Source of the DNA: Pyropia yezoensis
Taxonomy: Eukaryota > Rhodophyta > Bangiophyceae > Bangiales > Bangiaceae
Direction: 5' to 3'
Assembly: GCA_009829735.1 (NCBI GenBank)
Contig: CM020619.1
Location: 4,036,590-4,100,589 of the forward strand
Length of the DNA: 64,000 bases
The position numbers and the translations under genes were made by a program. The stretch's first letter is position 1; the number at the start of each line of letters is the position of its first letter. The notes under the pieces are model-generated. The model saw only the letters and a program-made list of their open reading frames with translations. It was not told where the DNA came from and did no database searches. Shown in pieces: positions 42,190 through 53,899 of the stretch.

Positions 42190-42957
42190 CTATGGTTCGC
42201 ACCGATGACGGCGGGTGCCGCCGCCAGAGAGCGCCACCAGACAGGGGCGACGGACGCCACAGGTGAAGCGTGACGAAAGACACCAACTGGGGGCGATGCC
42301 CAGAGTCGCCAAGGGGTGGCGGGCGTCACCGTACAGAGCCGGCGGGCACCACCGGCCGGGGTTCACGGGCACCACGGGCCAGCGGCGGCGAACTTTACCC
42401 GCGAGGGGTGGCGGACGCCACCCGCAAGGAGTCACGGACAGCACCGGCGAGGCGCGCCGAGAGCCGCCGCGTACCGACGCCAAGGCGAGGATAACAGCCC
42501 CACGGACGTCTCCGCAGGCCCGGCAAGGTCGCCACGGAAAGGGCCACGTGGGACACGCGTTGTTGAAAGCAGAGGCACGGCACCGTGACGTCGGTGAAGA
42601 AGCACTGGACGGGCGCACCAACTTCCGGCCTGACTGAGAACCAGGCTCCAGGAGAAGCTTCACCCCCACCCCCAACATCTCCTCTGAGGGAGAGCGCGCG
42701 CTTAGGATTTTCGGCCAATGGACGCCTAAGAAAAAGGCGGGCTTGCCATCTCGCCTGAAACGTTCCCGCCAACACTCAACTTTGGAAATGTGCTCACGTT
42801 CACACGCAAATATTTTACCGTGATGTATGTATTCGGATGTGTGAGTGAGGACCCAGATAAGGGACGCCGGCGACGTGGACCGGGCCCGTCTCAAGAGCTC
42901 GGCGACTTCACTGTCCGTCCATAGCGACCATGAGTTACCCAGAACATCGCGCGGCAT
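42190..42957 (-). CDS. Unknown ORF, possibly an upstream exon of the helicase gene
   Basis: ATG 42957 starts about 85 residues of normal composition (from MPRDVLGNSWSLWTDSEVAELL to FFLGVHWPKIL). After that the frame becomes low-complexity over a degenerate repeat at 42190-42560 (units with GGCGGGCGTCACC/GGTGGCGGACGCC) and is probably non-coding. It could be a small gene or the first exon of the PIF1 gene 640 bp downstream. No family recognised. Confidence 0.35.
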   Translation of the reverse strand: MPRDVLGNSWSLWTDSEVAELLRRARSTSPASLIWVLTHTSEYIHHGKIFACEREHISKVECWRERFRRDGKPAFFLGVHWPKILSARSPSEEMLGVGVKLLLEPGSQSGRKLVRPSSASSPTSRCRASAFNNACPTWPFPWRPCRACGDVRGAVILALASVRGGSRRASPVLSVTPCGWRPPPLAGKVRRRWPVVPVNPGRWCPPALYGDARHPLATLGIAPSWCLSSRFTCGVRRPCLVALSGGGTRRHRCEP

Positions 42958-43483
42958 TGGAGATCGAGAGCACCTGTGGAGCGGCAGGGTAGCAGAAAGC
43001 TTGCAACCCGTGCGCCGCCTACTTGGTCGCGGCCCCCGGGTGGGTGGCCATGACCGTCGGTTGAGAGGGCGAGCAGGTCCGTCTCCACTGCCTGCTGACC
43101 ACAGCGCTAGTGACGGCATCGCGGGGAAGCAACTAACGCACCTGGCGTTCCCGCGTCAAAGGATGCCTCGAGTGGTGCCGCCTCAACCGGGGCTGCGGCA
43201 GCGCGGAGTGGCTCCGGGGGGGTGGCACCGGAGGCGACTGCAGTTTTGGAAGCGCCTGAAGACGATGCGGAAGCTGTGGGAGCGCCGGTGATTGTGGCGG
43301 GCGCGGAAGCGTCAAGCGCACGCACCCCACATATTCTCTTATTTCCTGCGAAAGGTGCGGGGGTGGCCGCGGGTAAAACAACCGCCGATGTACCATGCAT
43401 AAAAAAACAGAAAAATAAATGCACAAAGAAGCATCATACAGCGCGCTACAGTTGCCCTTCCCCAGCACCACTGGAACCCCGCA
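42958..43483. other. Intergenic stretch
   Basis: A plus-strand frame (43222 onward) is open but without features. AT-rich patches at 43370-43440 (AAAAAAACAGAAAAATAAATG) could hold the poly(A) or terminator region of the minus-strand gene to the right. Confidence 0.35.
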
Positions 43484-46353
43484 TTAATCACGAACGTAAT
43501 TCGATGCACGGCGCTTCTGGGAAGGTCGGGGATCACGGGAAGCTTTTGAACGCGCTTCACGACGCTTCAAGGCCCGCTGTCGGCGCGCCAATGTCGTCGC
43601 AGGAATGTTCTGGAAGTAGTACGCGGCATCAGTGGCCGGGTTACGGCTGGCGTTGTAGTCCAAGCTCCCAACTGGGTCACCACGACTTGCCGTTGTCTCC
43701 CCACCACCGGAAGATCCAACGCGCGCAGCGGCCCGTCCACTCCCACCTGCACTACCGGCCGCATCGGCAGCCATGTTGCCGCATCCACCACCTGCAGCCG
43801 AGTGTGCAGTCGCGCCCCTGCCTGACCGACGGCCAGCCGCGTCTGCAGCCGCCTCGCCTTCTCCACGTACAGTCAAAAGTGCATTTTTTTCGCTTCTTAC
43901 ACCGGCAGGCGGCTCCCCTGCCGCGCCTCCGACCGCCCCTCGTGCAGCGAGGGCTCCAGGCGCGACACTTCCACAACGCGCAGCCGGCTGTGTGGCCACG
44001 TCGCCTCCGCCACGAGCAGCTAGCGCAGCAGGCGCGCCTCTTCCCGCCCAACGTCCAGCCTGGTCCCCTACCGCTTCGCCCCCACCACAAGCAGCTGGCT
44101 GTGTGGCCACGTCGCCTCCATCTCCGACAGCAGGTTCAGCAGATGCTCCTCTAGCTGCCTCACGTGCAGCCGGGTCAGTAGTCTCATCCGCTCCTGCCTC
44201 AGACCCCGCATGTGTGGTGGGCGGCGGGGGGTCCCCAGCTCCTGTTTCTTGACTGATTTCCACCGGGTTGACTCTTACATTGCGTCGGGGCGACGGGGCC
44301 GCTGCACCGATTTCAGTTTCGTCCCTTGTATTGCGACCAAGCTGGGCCACTCCAGCGACGAGAGGTGACTGCCCCTGGGGTAGAACTTCTGCAACGTTGT
44401 TCGATAGAATGTCCTGCAAGATTCCGGGAAACTCCTTCTCAGAAGTGCACACCAGCAGGAGCATAGCCAGTACCCCTTGCAATGGCTTCTTGTAAAGGTT
44501 TGTGATATTGAGCACGTTGACAGTGTCCGTCATATTCGACAAGCCGTACACCGGTGAGGACGAGAAGCGCGTCTCGGCAAGGTCGCCCTTGGTTGCAGTC
44601 ACGTCCACCACTTGGACCCAGGCAGATCGGAAGACAGTCACAGACAGCTTTCCTTCCTGGTTCGCCACTGTACCAGCCGGCGCCGGCACTTTCCGTCCTG
44701 ACGAATTCTTAAATGACGTCCACCACTTGCACTTGAAATGCGACATCAGTTCGTCCATCTTCGTCGCTGAGGCAGCCGAGGCTTCTCTCCCAGTCCGAGG
44801 AGGCCGAGAAGACAAGCGCACCTGGCTGGTACGAGCCTGCTGCGTTGCCGTGCGATCTGCCCCACGTGACGCCGCAGGACCATACGGCAACTGAGCAGCC
44901 AGCCGCCCAGACTGCGAAAATGCAGGTTGTGCTGAAGACACGCTCGATGGCGTGCCGGTCGAAACGCCTGATGGGGATGAGGGAGACGGTGGGGCACCAG
45001 GCGATCCAGTCCTAGAAGCTCGCTGAGCAGTTGCCGTCGTCGCACCTGGCTGGAACGCTCCTGCAGGGGTCGCCCCTCCTTCCGCTGCTGCCGCTGCAGC
45101 GCCGACCGATAACGGCCGACCCGACGCCAGACCCGCCCCTCCTTCCGCTGCTCTTACTACAGCGCCAGCCGATGACTGCCGACCCGCCGGACCTGCCCCT
45201 TCGTCCGCTGCCCCCTCGATGGCGCCCGATGATGACAGCTTACCATGCGCCGCACCCGCAGCCGTGCGCAACGCAGGGTCACCCTCCTGATCGGCCACGG
45301 CTCCCTCTGCCGATGTGGGCGACCGACTCGATGCACCATCCAATATCAATTCGGCCAGGGAACCAGGCCGTGCGGTTCTCGTGGCGTCATCAGCAGAAGA
45401 ATCTCTTGCCGAGTTTGGACCCCCGGCCCCAACATCCGCCGCAACAGATGCGCCACCCGAGGGTGACGCAACAGGGGAAGCATGATGATCTTGAGCTCTG
45501 CGAAACAGCGCAGCTGCAGTGTGGGCGGCGTCAGACGACCCGTCACCCAACACAGACGGTCTGACAGCTGTACTGCCCCCCCCATCGCCCACGGCGGAAG
45601 AGCGTGGCAAGCGATCGATGTTCAGCGCACCCTCTGCAGCCACTGCAGAGGTCGCTTCACTGGCTTCACCCGTGGACTTGAACGTAGACCCGGGTGCGGC
45701 GCCGTTAGAACCGCCAACTGCATCTCTCCCACCAGCATCTGCCGCATCTTTTTCCTTGCTGCCAGGGTAGACCGCCGCAAGGATGTGCTTGTAAAGGGCC
45801 ATCAACGCGACGGCAGCAAGCTTCCTCGCGCACGCCGCTGGATTGTTGGCCTTGTCCAACACCCCGATAAGCGTGCGCAAAGCAGTCACGCTTGCGTCGT
45901 TGGGGAAGACAACGGCGGGCCGAGGGCCAGCTAGCCAGAGACTCGATGAAGGACCCGACAATGGTACCTCCGCGTCCTCATTGTCCGGCTGTTGGGTTGG
46001 TAGAGCTCCCGCGGGCCGGGAAGACGCCAGTCGGGCGACCAGGCAGTTTGCCCGATGGTGGCGCCAAGCATACCGGAACAACGCGTCGGAGACCGGCGCC
46101 GTGAAGCTGTCGTCCAGGTCATAGATGCCAAGCTTGTCAACACGCGCACCCACACCAACTCTACCGAGCTCGGGTCGTGAGACGGCGACGAAGAGCTGCT
46201 GATGACGGAGTGTGCCGTTCCACCGTGGGAAGCCAGTGCACGATGCAACCGGGCAGTCGCAGTGTAGTAAACGTCCACTAGCGGGGAGAGCGCATCCACG
46301 ACCTTCGGATCGGTGAGGCCCAGCTCCCGCAGCGCGTGCTTGTACTGGTTCAT
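43484..46353 (-). CDS. Long unknown protein with Gly/Ala repeat region
   Basis: ATG 46353 (MNQYKHALRELGLTDPKVVD) is followed after about 60 residues by a change of frame near 46160 into a frame open to 43484, so a short intron or one-base error is needed; the whole is about 955 residues. The N-terminal part and a stretch near residue 190 (KLAAVALMALYKHILAAVYPG) look folded. Then comes about 350 residues of Ser/Gly/Ala/Asp-rich sequence, a second folded part (MDELMSHFKCKWWTSF, FRSAWVQVVDVTA, KPLQGVLAMLLLVCTSEKEF), a Gly/Ala repeat region with units of about 20 residues (GGGDVATQPAAR), and a basic tail (RRQRALKRREARSK) suited to nuclear import. No family recognised. Its layout recalls the 17710-19350 gene. 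Confidence 0.6.
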
Positions 46354-48453
46354 GGCCGCAGGCAACCAAACGAGAGCAATCGTGTCCACTCAACGCACGC
46401 CACGGCAGAGCACCTATCTCACCGCCCCCCCCTCGGATTCCCGACGTCAATGTCAGACCAAGTGCCCCCCTGCACGGCGGCCAGCAGTACCCACGTGCAC
46501 AACACCACGCAGCTCACGACCCAACACGAGAGTGCCTGTCCACCTCCTCGCCAAACGGGCGATCGACCGCGCACGAGGGCTCTGCGCACGTGGCTGCTGT
46601 GCGATGCCCGTCGATACCCGCGCCATCACCCGCGGCAGGATCACAACAGACGCTCGCCCACCAGGTCGAGTGCACACACCCCCACAAACCTACAAGCCCC
46701 GCAGTACTGCACACGTACCACGCATACCAGCCCATCACTCAGGCATCACATGCGTCCAGGGCGCGTGACCGGGTTCGTTGAGCGCGCCAGAACAAATAAG
46801 CTGCGACAGGAACAGCACCAGTGGGCGGATCCATCGCCGGGCGCTCACTAGTGAAGGAGAGGGAGCGCGAACGCATGGCGCGAGTGAAAAAAGGCGGCAA
46901 CGGCTGGCCGCTCCGTCACAGTGCGTGCAGCGCAGAAAGCGCGCGCACACTGCACGCACGCAGAAAAGGTGGGTGCCCAGGAACTTGGGTGCATCGGTGA
47001 TGTACAAGTTCTATCCATCCTCAGGGCATTGTCATAAGCCTATCCAATTGCGCCGGAACCGGACGAGGCAAGGACCGGAGAGACCCACGTGGCCCATCCA
47101 CGTGGGTGCACCGGAGGCCACGCCCCCCCCCCCCCCCCCCCCCCCCCCCCGCCCTGTAAAACTTTTGCCAGGTGGACCTATTTACCAATTCCTGCCTCTA
47201 CACACCATACAACATACGCACGTCCTACGCACACCCCCCCAGAACGGTCCCGTCGGGCCCGACTTGGGCCCCGCCGGAGTTATCGCATTTCGGGGTTGCG
47301 TAGGCCTGCGTAGCGATTTCGGTCACTAGTGACGGTGTCGGCCGCCCCCCGTGCACTGTTGACGCTCCCAGCGCCGGCGGCCGCTCGGTGTGCCGCCCCC
47401 GCCTGCCCGCCCCGGCGCCGCCGCCCCGTGTGGTATCTAATTTTGTGGCGCGGCGGGCGGGGTTGCCACACCACCGCCCGCCGCGCCGCTGTACCCCCCC
47501 GCGCCTCCGTCGGGCCTGGGCCGGGCGCTCCTGCCGCGGCCACCGCCGCCGCCGTCGCTCCCGTCGCCACTGCCAACACCCCTTGGGCGGAGCCCCTGCT
47601 GGTTGCGGGCGGCGGGCGGGTGCGCCCCGCCTTCCCCCCCCCTGCTCCCCCCGCCTCGTCGCCCCCAGCCTGTACCTCCCATGAACCTGGCACTCTTCAT
47701 GACTAATGATGGAAGACCAGGCTGGCGGGCAACCCGTTGCGGGGGCCCCGCTCGGAGGGGGGCCGGACAAGGGTGGCGGCGGTGCGGCAACGTATGTCGC
47801 CGACCGCGGGTGTGGCGGTTTCGCCAGCGTGGATTGCACGCCCGCCGCGGCGGGGCGGCCGCGGCCAGAGCCCCCGCCGACGAGACGACAGCAACGGCGC
47901 GGGCGCGGTGACGCGGGCGCCCGCGACGCGGGCGGCAGCGGGGGCCGGCTGTTGGGAATGGGGCCGCCCTTGCCAGGCCGCGCCCTCTGCCTTGATCGCA
48001 TGCCCGCGTAGGGCAGTGGGCTCTGTTTGTGGGTCTAGGGGCGGACGCGGGGGGTAGCGGCCACGTTGGCCACTCCGGACGGCGGCGACGGTAGCGGTAG
48101 CGGCGGCGGCGCTGCGTGACGGCGGCGTGGGCCACCTCTGCCGGGGACTCCCTCCCCACTTGTTCCCCATCGTTGCCTCTTTGCCGCGGCGGGGCTTGTC
48201 CGAGGGGGTGCTTCTGTGACGCGGCCGGCAGCCAGTTTGGCGTCGCGGCCGCCGGCGGCTTGTTGAGCGCCGCGGCCTGGCGGCGCTGGGGTGGGGGGCG
48301 TGTCTGGCAAGTGTGCGTCCGTCGCGTGCGCTGCCCCGTCGTAGGCCCGCGCGGGGAAGCACAGTGGCTCGTCTCTTTACGGCATTCGCCTCTGTGTCAG
48401 TGCTGCTGGGTGTTCACGCCACAGCCACCGTCTCTGGTCGAGGCGGCCAAACC
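46354..48453. other. Intergenic region with C28 homopolymer and GC-rich low complexity
   Basis: 46354-47060 is of moderate GC and shows no gene. 47280-48300 is very GC-rich and open in many frames. A short plus frame at 47706-48011 (ATG, 101 codons, LLGMGPPLPGRALCLDRMPA end) might be an upstream exon of the next gene but has no recognisable feature. Confidence 0.35.
47123..47150 (+). repeat. C28 homopolymer
   Basis: Twenty-eight consecutive C. Its length in the assembly is likely unreliable. Confidence 0.95.
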
Positions 48454-51012
48454 ATGGCGGTGGGGGCGCTGCCCGTGGCGTTCCCCCAGGGTGAGTGCCG
48501 CGAGCTGCTGGTGCCGACGAAGTGTAACGCGACGCTGAAGCACCTTGCCGAGGCGGTCCTGGACGAAAAGCTGGGAGCCACAGCGGTCAAGTGGGTGGTG
48601 GTGCTCGTCCTCATCCGCGGGCTCGTGACGTTCTTTGATGAGCGGGCCATCAGCACTGTGCGTTGGACAACCCTGCTGGTATCAGAAGCGGTTGGCGTCT
48701 TCGTACGCCTCGGGATTGTGGCCGTGTCGAGCTGGAAGCTGTACCGCTTCTGGGGCCACGCGTCGTTCCTGGTCGAGTCGCGGGTCCTGGCGGTGGCCGT
48801 GGCTTTTGACGCGGCCGTGATGCTGTCGCACGTGGCGCGCGTGTTGTGCAGCGTGGACCACTACTTGGACGCGCGCGGGCTGTTTATCACCCAGCCGCCG
48901 ACGTACCTCGTGTGTGACGAGACGCGGCTGCCGCTGCAGTGCGCTGAGATGAGCAGTGGACCACGTGTGCTGCAGGGACAGCTGCGCTTCCTGGTGTGTG
49001 ACTGGGAGTACCTCAACCATTGGCTCCAGCACAAGTGGGAGCGCAATTTCAGCAGCGGGCACCTTGCACATCTGCTTTCTCCGGTCTTGGTGTGGGTGTG
49101 TGCCGCATCGCTGGTGCGGCGCGTCCACGCCTCACTGAAAGGCCTGCGTACATCCTACGAGGACGAGGCGGCCCTGCGTCTCTTACCCCTTGTTTGCGTG
49201 AGCGGACACCGAGGTGATCCTGCCGCGGCTGCACTCGACGATCACCTGCCGCATTGTCCATGTCGTATCAACACCATGTATGCGCGACCTGTGCCTTTAT
49301 CGTGGTTGGCTTTCACGACCCCATCCCTTCCGACAGAGTCGTTACTGTGTGCGGAGCTGGACGTGACCAGCAGGCGCCTGTTCGGGCTGGCCCATCTGAC
49401 GTCGCACGCGATGCAGTCTGGATTGGGAGTTCCACAGCACAAGCTGCAGATCGTGCGGCAGGAGCTGGCGCCCTGTTGGGAGAACTTGTCGGTGCAAGCG
49501 CCCGTCGACGGCCTCGCCATCAACCCCTCTATTTGCTTCACCACGTGCCTCCGCCTCTACACGCTGCAGACCGGGTTGCGATTGTTGCTGGGCAATGAGT
49601 CATGCTGGCGGCTTGGGGTTTTGTTGTTGTTTGGTCTCAAGATGTTGGGGGCGACGGCGAGCTTTCACCCTGGCGTTGCCGCTCTGGTGCACGGCTACTG
49701 GTGGTCGCGTGTCGGCGACACGGCGCTTGCTAAATTTGATGATTGGCTGAAGAATCACCTCGCTACAGACGCGACGGCCAAGCATCAAGCCGGCCGGCAG
49801 GCCGCACCTGCCGCCGAGTCACCAATGACCGAGCACCTGCGGTCCCATTGGCGGCACGACCCAAGCTACTCCCAGCCGCTGCTCGACGACTGGGGCCCAC
49901 AGGACCCGGCCTTGCCGCCAGCATGGGAGGAACTTGTGACAGCCGACGAGGGGCTGGCGGCGTACGCTGTGTTTGGGCTGCGATCGTGGATGGTTGTGGC
50001 GGATGTTGGGATTGACAACCTCGGGGACGTTTACCTGTCTCTCGGCTTGCCTGGTCAGCGTGCCGGTGGCGGGCTTGGCCAGCAGGCAGGCGGCCGTCGC
50101 GGTGTGCGGGTTACGGATTTCCACGAGCCGCAAGGCGATGTTGCCGAGAGTTCATGGAAGCCTACCACCACGGACGAGCTGCTGTACGGCTTGGAGCACC
50201 TGCCACACCGCACGCGCTCTGTCTTGCGGAGTATGGAGTACCCGGTGTTGTGCGCGCCAGATGCTGCTGGACGATTTTCGGACCGATTGTCTGACGAGGT
50301 CCCAATCTCTCCGCTCCTAACGACGCTGTATCCCACTGCTGCTGTGCGACTGGCCGTGCGGGATGGTTTGCCGAACCTGACGCCGAGTGACCATGAGGCG
50401 GTGTGCGACGTCCTCAAGTCGCCGCTAGACGCACGTGGCGGCGGCCACCACGGTCTCCGACGCGAGTGGCACCGGCGGTGGGGCAAGGTGCTGCTGCGCG
50501 CCTGCGTGCGTCACGGAGTAGTTGGGCTGGCGCGCAAGGAAGTGCTGAGCTTGCCTCGGGTGGGCTTCTACCCTGTCATGCGCGTCGCGCTGGACGCGAT
50601 GCGTGGGCGGTGGGCGCCGATCGCTGCTGCCGTGCTTTCCCGGTCTGGCTGTGTCGTTCCCGGCTGGCCACCTGCCGTGTTGCCGCGCCTGCGCAAGCTC
50701 CAACGCACGTGTCTCAACGTGGTGGAGTGGTCCCCTGAGCACGTGCGCGTCTGCAGCCTGATGGCGTCGTTTTTTTTGTCTCAGTCGCCGGAGGAAGGCG
50801 CCGCCTATCGGCAGTTGCTGTCTGTGGACATTGACAGCAAGACGCTGCTGCCAGCGTCGGTGACGCCGCTCGCGGCTGTCACCGCCTTTGGCAGCGTCGC
50901 CCTGACGGGCTATGCCGCCACACGCCGTGACCAAGACGACGTCGTGGACGGCAGCAGCTTGCTTCATGTGGACTCCGAGCGCTCAAGCCATGCTGTTCTC
51001 ACCTGCGTTTAG
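48454..51012 (+). CDS. Multi-pass membrane protein of unknown function
   Basis: ATG 48454 is in the context AAACCATGGCG, an excellent Kozak site, and opens 852 codons without a break. An open stretch upstream to 48313 could add a signal-like segment (LFTAFASVSVLLGVHATATV) but has no ATG. Predicted membrane segments by eye: AVKWVVVLVLIRGLV, LLVSEAVGVFVRLGIVAV, VLAVAVAFDAAVMLSHVARVL, LLSPVLVWVCAASLV and LGVLLLFGLKMLGATASF. The C-terminal 350 residues are soluble, with normal composition and a WREWHRRWGK-like basic patch. Cysteines near the N-terminus (ECRELLVPTKC) and between segments suggest disulfides on a lumenal face. I recognise no family; the intact frame over 2.5 kb makes it a solid gene. 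Confidence 0.8.
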   Translation: MAVGALPVAFPQGECRELLVPTKCNATLKHLAEAVLDEKLGATAVKWVVVLVLIRGLVTFFDERAISTVRWTTLLVSEAVGVFVRLGIVAVSSWKLYRFWGHASFLVESRVLAVAVAFDAAVMLSHVARVLCSVDHYLDARGLFITQPPTYLVCDETRLPLQCAEMSSGPRVLQGQLRFLVCDWEYLNHWLQHKWERNFSSGHLAHLLSPVLVWVCAASLVRRVHASLKGLRTSYEDEAALRLLPLVCVSGHRGDPAAAALDDHLPHCPCRINTMYARPVPLSWLAFTTPSLPTESLLCAELDVTSRRLFGLAHLTSHAMQSGLGVPQHKLQIVRQELAPCWENLSVQAPVDGLAINPSICFTTCLRLYTLQTGLRLLLGNESCWRLGVLLLFGLKMLGATASFHPGVAALVHGYWWSRVGDTALAKFDDWLKNHLATDATAKHQAGRQAAPAAESPMTEHLRSHWRHDPSYSQPLLDDWGPQDPALPPAWEELVTADEGLAAYAVFGLRSWMVVADVGIDNLGDVYLSLGLPGQRAGGGLGQQAGGRRGVRVTDFHEPQGDVAESSWKPTTTDELLYGLEHLPHRTRSVLRSMEYPVLCAPDAAGRFSDRLSDEVPISPLLTTLYPTAAVRLAVRDGLPNLTPSDHEAVCDVLKSPLDARGGGHHGLRREWHRRWGKVLLRACVRHGVVGLARKEVLSLPRVGFYPVMRVALDAMRGRWAPIAAAVLSRSGCVVPGWPPAVLPRLRKLQRTCLNVVEWSPEHVRVCSLMASFFLSQSPEEGAAYRQLLSVDIDSKTLLPASVTPLAAVTAFGSVALTGYAATRRDQDDVVDGSSLLHVDSERSSHAVLTCV

Positions 51013-51945
51013 CGCCGCCGCTCTCACTCTGTGTGGAGGTGCTGGTGGTGGGTCGCATATGCTTATGAGCTTGTGGGGGACGGACACACTGCGCTTCTGT
51101 TGCGGCTTCTTTGGACGCTCTGCCGAGGGAGGCTGGCCGATGGCGCCCGCCATCTGATTGACCAGGCGCGCTGGTGTGGTTTTTTTTTGTCTACGCGGGG
51201 ATGACCGAGTGGTAGTGTTTTTGAGACCGGGTTGAGTTGAGGAGATGCGACCGGGAGTCCAAACGCGAGCACACGGTGGGGCCAACAGAGGGAATATGGG
51301 ACGCCACAAACGGGGGCGGTGATGCGGGGGAAGCTGCACGAGGAGGCGTCTGAGTGGACGACAGGTGCGCAGCACTCTGGTAGTAGAGGTCATGGCACAG
51401 CGGCCGCAACGTCAGCGGCTGTCAGCGGAGCAACTACGGGGATGGGGGCGGCGGTCAGGGGGGTGAAGCGCGGCTGGTGCGGTGGTGGGGGTGTGGCGGC
51501 TCGAGTTGTCATGCCAGACGGAGGGGTAATAACCGCGTGGGCTGGGCAGTGTCGGGAGCGGGACGCTGCCCGCAGTCTTCAGGCGGATGCTCGCCGCTGC
51601 TCGGTGCCCTCCCGGTGAGCCAACAACTCTGTTTTGGGTCCGTCTGGGTTCATGGACCTAGCCTGCCGGGAACCCGTCTTCGTCCAGTCACCAGCACCCA
51701 CAAGGCTTACGGTCTCTGGTGGGGGTGGGCGGCGACATGGCGAAGGGGGCGGGGTAGCAACGGGTCGAGACGCTTCTGTTCGTATGAGGCGAAGCATGGC
51801 GACCATGTAAGAGTCCACTTGGCAAAAGAAATACCACAAGAAACAGAAAAAGCTCCAGCCACAGGCCAGAAAGAGGGCCTACAAATTCTTGCGGGCCCTG
51901 TCCACAATGAAAATCGCAGCGGAAGCTTGAAGCGGTTTAGAAGGC
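51013..51945. other. 3' flank and convergent intergenic region
   Basis: Holds the 3' side of the membrane-protein gene and of the secreted-protein gene, which converge here. No frame with features. Confidence 0.4.
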
Positions 51946-52338
51946 CTAACAGTGCAGCGGCGGGCGATGCACCGGAAAACCGCAGCCACCAGGAATGGAA
52001 CGGGCGCAGCAATGGAACCGGTAGTTGCACTGATCACGACAGCGCGGACGCGGAATCAACGTGCAACGTTCCTCACACCGTTCACGTCGGTCCTCGCAAC
52101 AGGGGCAATGCTTGCACTGCGACCAGGTGTCCGCGCCAGCAGGCGCCGCTGTCGGAACAGCGTCGGCCGGCTTGTCCGCCCCTTCCGCCTCTTCCGGCGT
52201 CACCGCGTGTACAGACTTGGCGGGCACCCCCGCCGGCACCGACGCGGCGGGCGTCACCACCGCCGGCGCCACCACCGCCAGCAGCAGCAGCAGGGTGAGG
52301 ACGCACTTCATGGTGGGGGTGAAAGGGGCCGGAGCCAT
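51946..52338 (-). CDS. Small secreted cysteine-rich protein
   Basis: ATG 52338 gives 130 codons; a second ATG at 52311 starts MKCVLTLLLLLAVVAPAVV, a textbook signal peptide with likely cleavage after an Ala/Pro-rich stretch. A mature Pro/Ala/Glu linker is followed by about 57 residues holding 12 cysteines, with spacings C-x2-C-x-CC, C-x3-C, C-x3-C, CC, C and a final C at the stop. The even number suggests six disulfides in an extracellular or cell-wall protein. The pattern is not one I can assign (not a clear defensin, EGF or hydrophobin). A TATAAAG box lies about 190 bp upstream. Confidence 0.75.
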   Translation of the reverse strand: MAPAPFTPTMKCVLTLLLLLAVVAPAVVTPAASVPAGVPAKSVHAVTPEEAEGADKPADAVPTAAPAGADTWSQCKHCPCCEDRRERCEERCTLIPRPRCRDQCNYRFHCCARSIPGGCGFPVHRPPLHC

Positions 52339-52528
52339 GGTGATGGGCGGATGGAGATACCGTTCTGGGGAAAGACGAGGGGGTGAAAACCTGGCGTGGA
52401 TAGCTCTTGGCAGGGGGCGAGGGGGATGAGGTGGGTGTCGAGAGGCGGGTCTGTGGTTCCGCTTCCCGAGGGGGGCTGGCGTGGCCTGCACCATCGCTGC
52501 CCGTCCATGAGTGCCCACCCCGGCCACT

Positions 52529-52535
52529 CTTTATA
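52529..52535 (-). promoter_or_regulatory. TATA box of the secreted cysteine-rich gene
   Basis: TATAAAG on the minus strand, 191 bp before ATG 52338 in otherwise GC-rich DNA. Position fits a promoter with a 5' UTR of about 160 nt. Confidence 0.6.
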
Positions 52536-52763
52536 GGTTTCCCTGCCGCCAGGGCAGACCTCTTGTGGGGCTTTGCTGCGGGCTCTTCCCTTTGACCGCC
52601 GAGGCTGCGGCGGGCCCGGTGGCTGCCATTGCCGTCGGCCTGGGCCAAGGTCGGGAGGGCGCCCGTCGAGCACGACCCGGTTGGGGGAATCCCCACCTGG
52701 TGGCGCGCCACAGTGTGGCGGGCGGGCCACGCCCCGAGCCGCGCACTGAGAGTGGGCCTCTCC

Positions 52764-52870
52764 GGGGCGTACACGGGGAGAGGGTCAGCCTTGCACGGCA
52801 TCGGGCGGGGGCCCTCCTTGTTGCACAGGAGCCCCCTACCCAACACTTGAAAAGTGCTACCGCACAGCCA
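52764..52870 (+). repeat. Dispersed direct repeat, unit 1
   Basis: Resembles 53361-53470: both run GGGCGTACACGGGG, AGGGTCAGCC, then an end with GAAAAGTGC and ACCGCAC. About 600 bp apart, same strand, moderately diverged. Confidence 0.7.
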
Positions 52871-53899
52871 GGGGGCATCTGCTCACGGAAAAGCGTGCTG
52901 CCCGTCGTTGTACACATAGGCATGCTCCACACCTGTGGATAACACTGTGCTGGATCTCGTGCTGAGCATACGAGGGGGTGTGGGTTGTCACGTAGTGTGT
53001 CCAAGAAGCACTCGCAGCATGCAACAATGAACGGTCGGTACTTTGTGTGATGGTCCCTCTATGGCGACCGGCCCGGCTGTTAACGCGCGCAGCCATCGTG
53101 GCGCGAGGGGCCCTCTCCGCGTGGCGGAGAACACAGCGCTATTTGCCTCGTGCGCTGGCCTACCATGACCTTGAGGGTGACACCTACTCCACTGCCGTGT
53201 GTCACACACCTCCAATGCTGGACATCATTCCCGGTGTGCTCCCGAGCACCGGCTTCTAGAAAAACCCGGCTGCTGTGCACCAGCCGCAGTCCACCAACGG
53301 TGACCCCCGCGGTGAGGTTCCCCAATGCTTGGCGGCGACACCCGTCATCATACGCGTCTTGGGCGTACACGGGGAAAGGGTCAGCCTCGCATGGCGCCGG
53401 GCGAGCCCCCCCACGCCCAGAGAGAAGCTCTTCACCCAGCATTCGAAAAGTGCCACCGCACGGCGGCGGGGCCCTTGTGTGCCAGTAGCGCGCGGGGCGT
53501 GGCGCTCCCGCTTCGCTATGCGCTGCCGGGGAACAACAAGGGCAGCGACTGCCAGCACATGGATGCTTGCCCGGTGGAGCTGCACAAAGCTCTCGCGTGG
53601 CGCGAGTCGTCTCTGGCTCGGACTGCTGACAGTATAGCGGGAGCGTGGATGACACGTGCTCCGTCCACGCTGTACGTGTGGACTGGATGCGCGGCCTGTG
53701 CTGGATCTCGCGCAGCGGGTGCACATCGGCAAACCTGGAAAAGTATTGACAGCTCTCTTCCAGTGCAAGCCCACAGACCACGAAAGAGCCAGACGTGCCG
53801 AATTTCGGCCAATCTGAACAGGAACACCAACAAACTGAAGGTGACAAATGATATACCTTGGATGTTGCGCCTCTGACTGCAATTGCTGGGCCCCAGACC
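52871..53899. other. Intergenic stretch of old duplications
   Basis: No gene seen. The open frames on both strands have no recognisable domain. Confidence 0.4.
53361..53470 (+). repeat. Dispersed direct repeat, unit 2
   Basis: Partner of 52764-52870. The surrounding 52.9-53.8 kb has other echoes (GTGCTGGATCTCG at 52950 and 53699), so the whole non-coding stretch seems built of old duplications. Confidence 0.7.

Noticed and set aside
39366-46353. Helitron carrying the PIF1 helicase
   Set aside because: No Rep/HUH nuclease motif in the helicase or neighbours, and no typical Helitron ends seen.
48313-48453. Signal-like N-terminal extension of the membrane protein
   Set aside because: No ATG in frame; ATG 48454 has an excellent Kozak context. 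An upstream exon remains possible.
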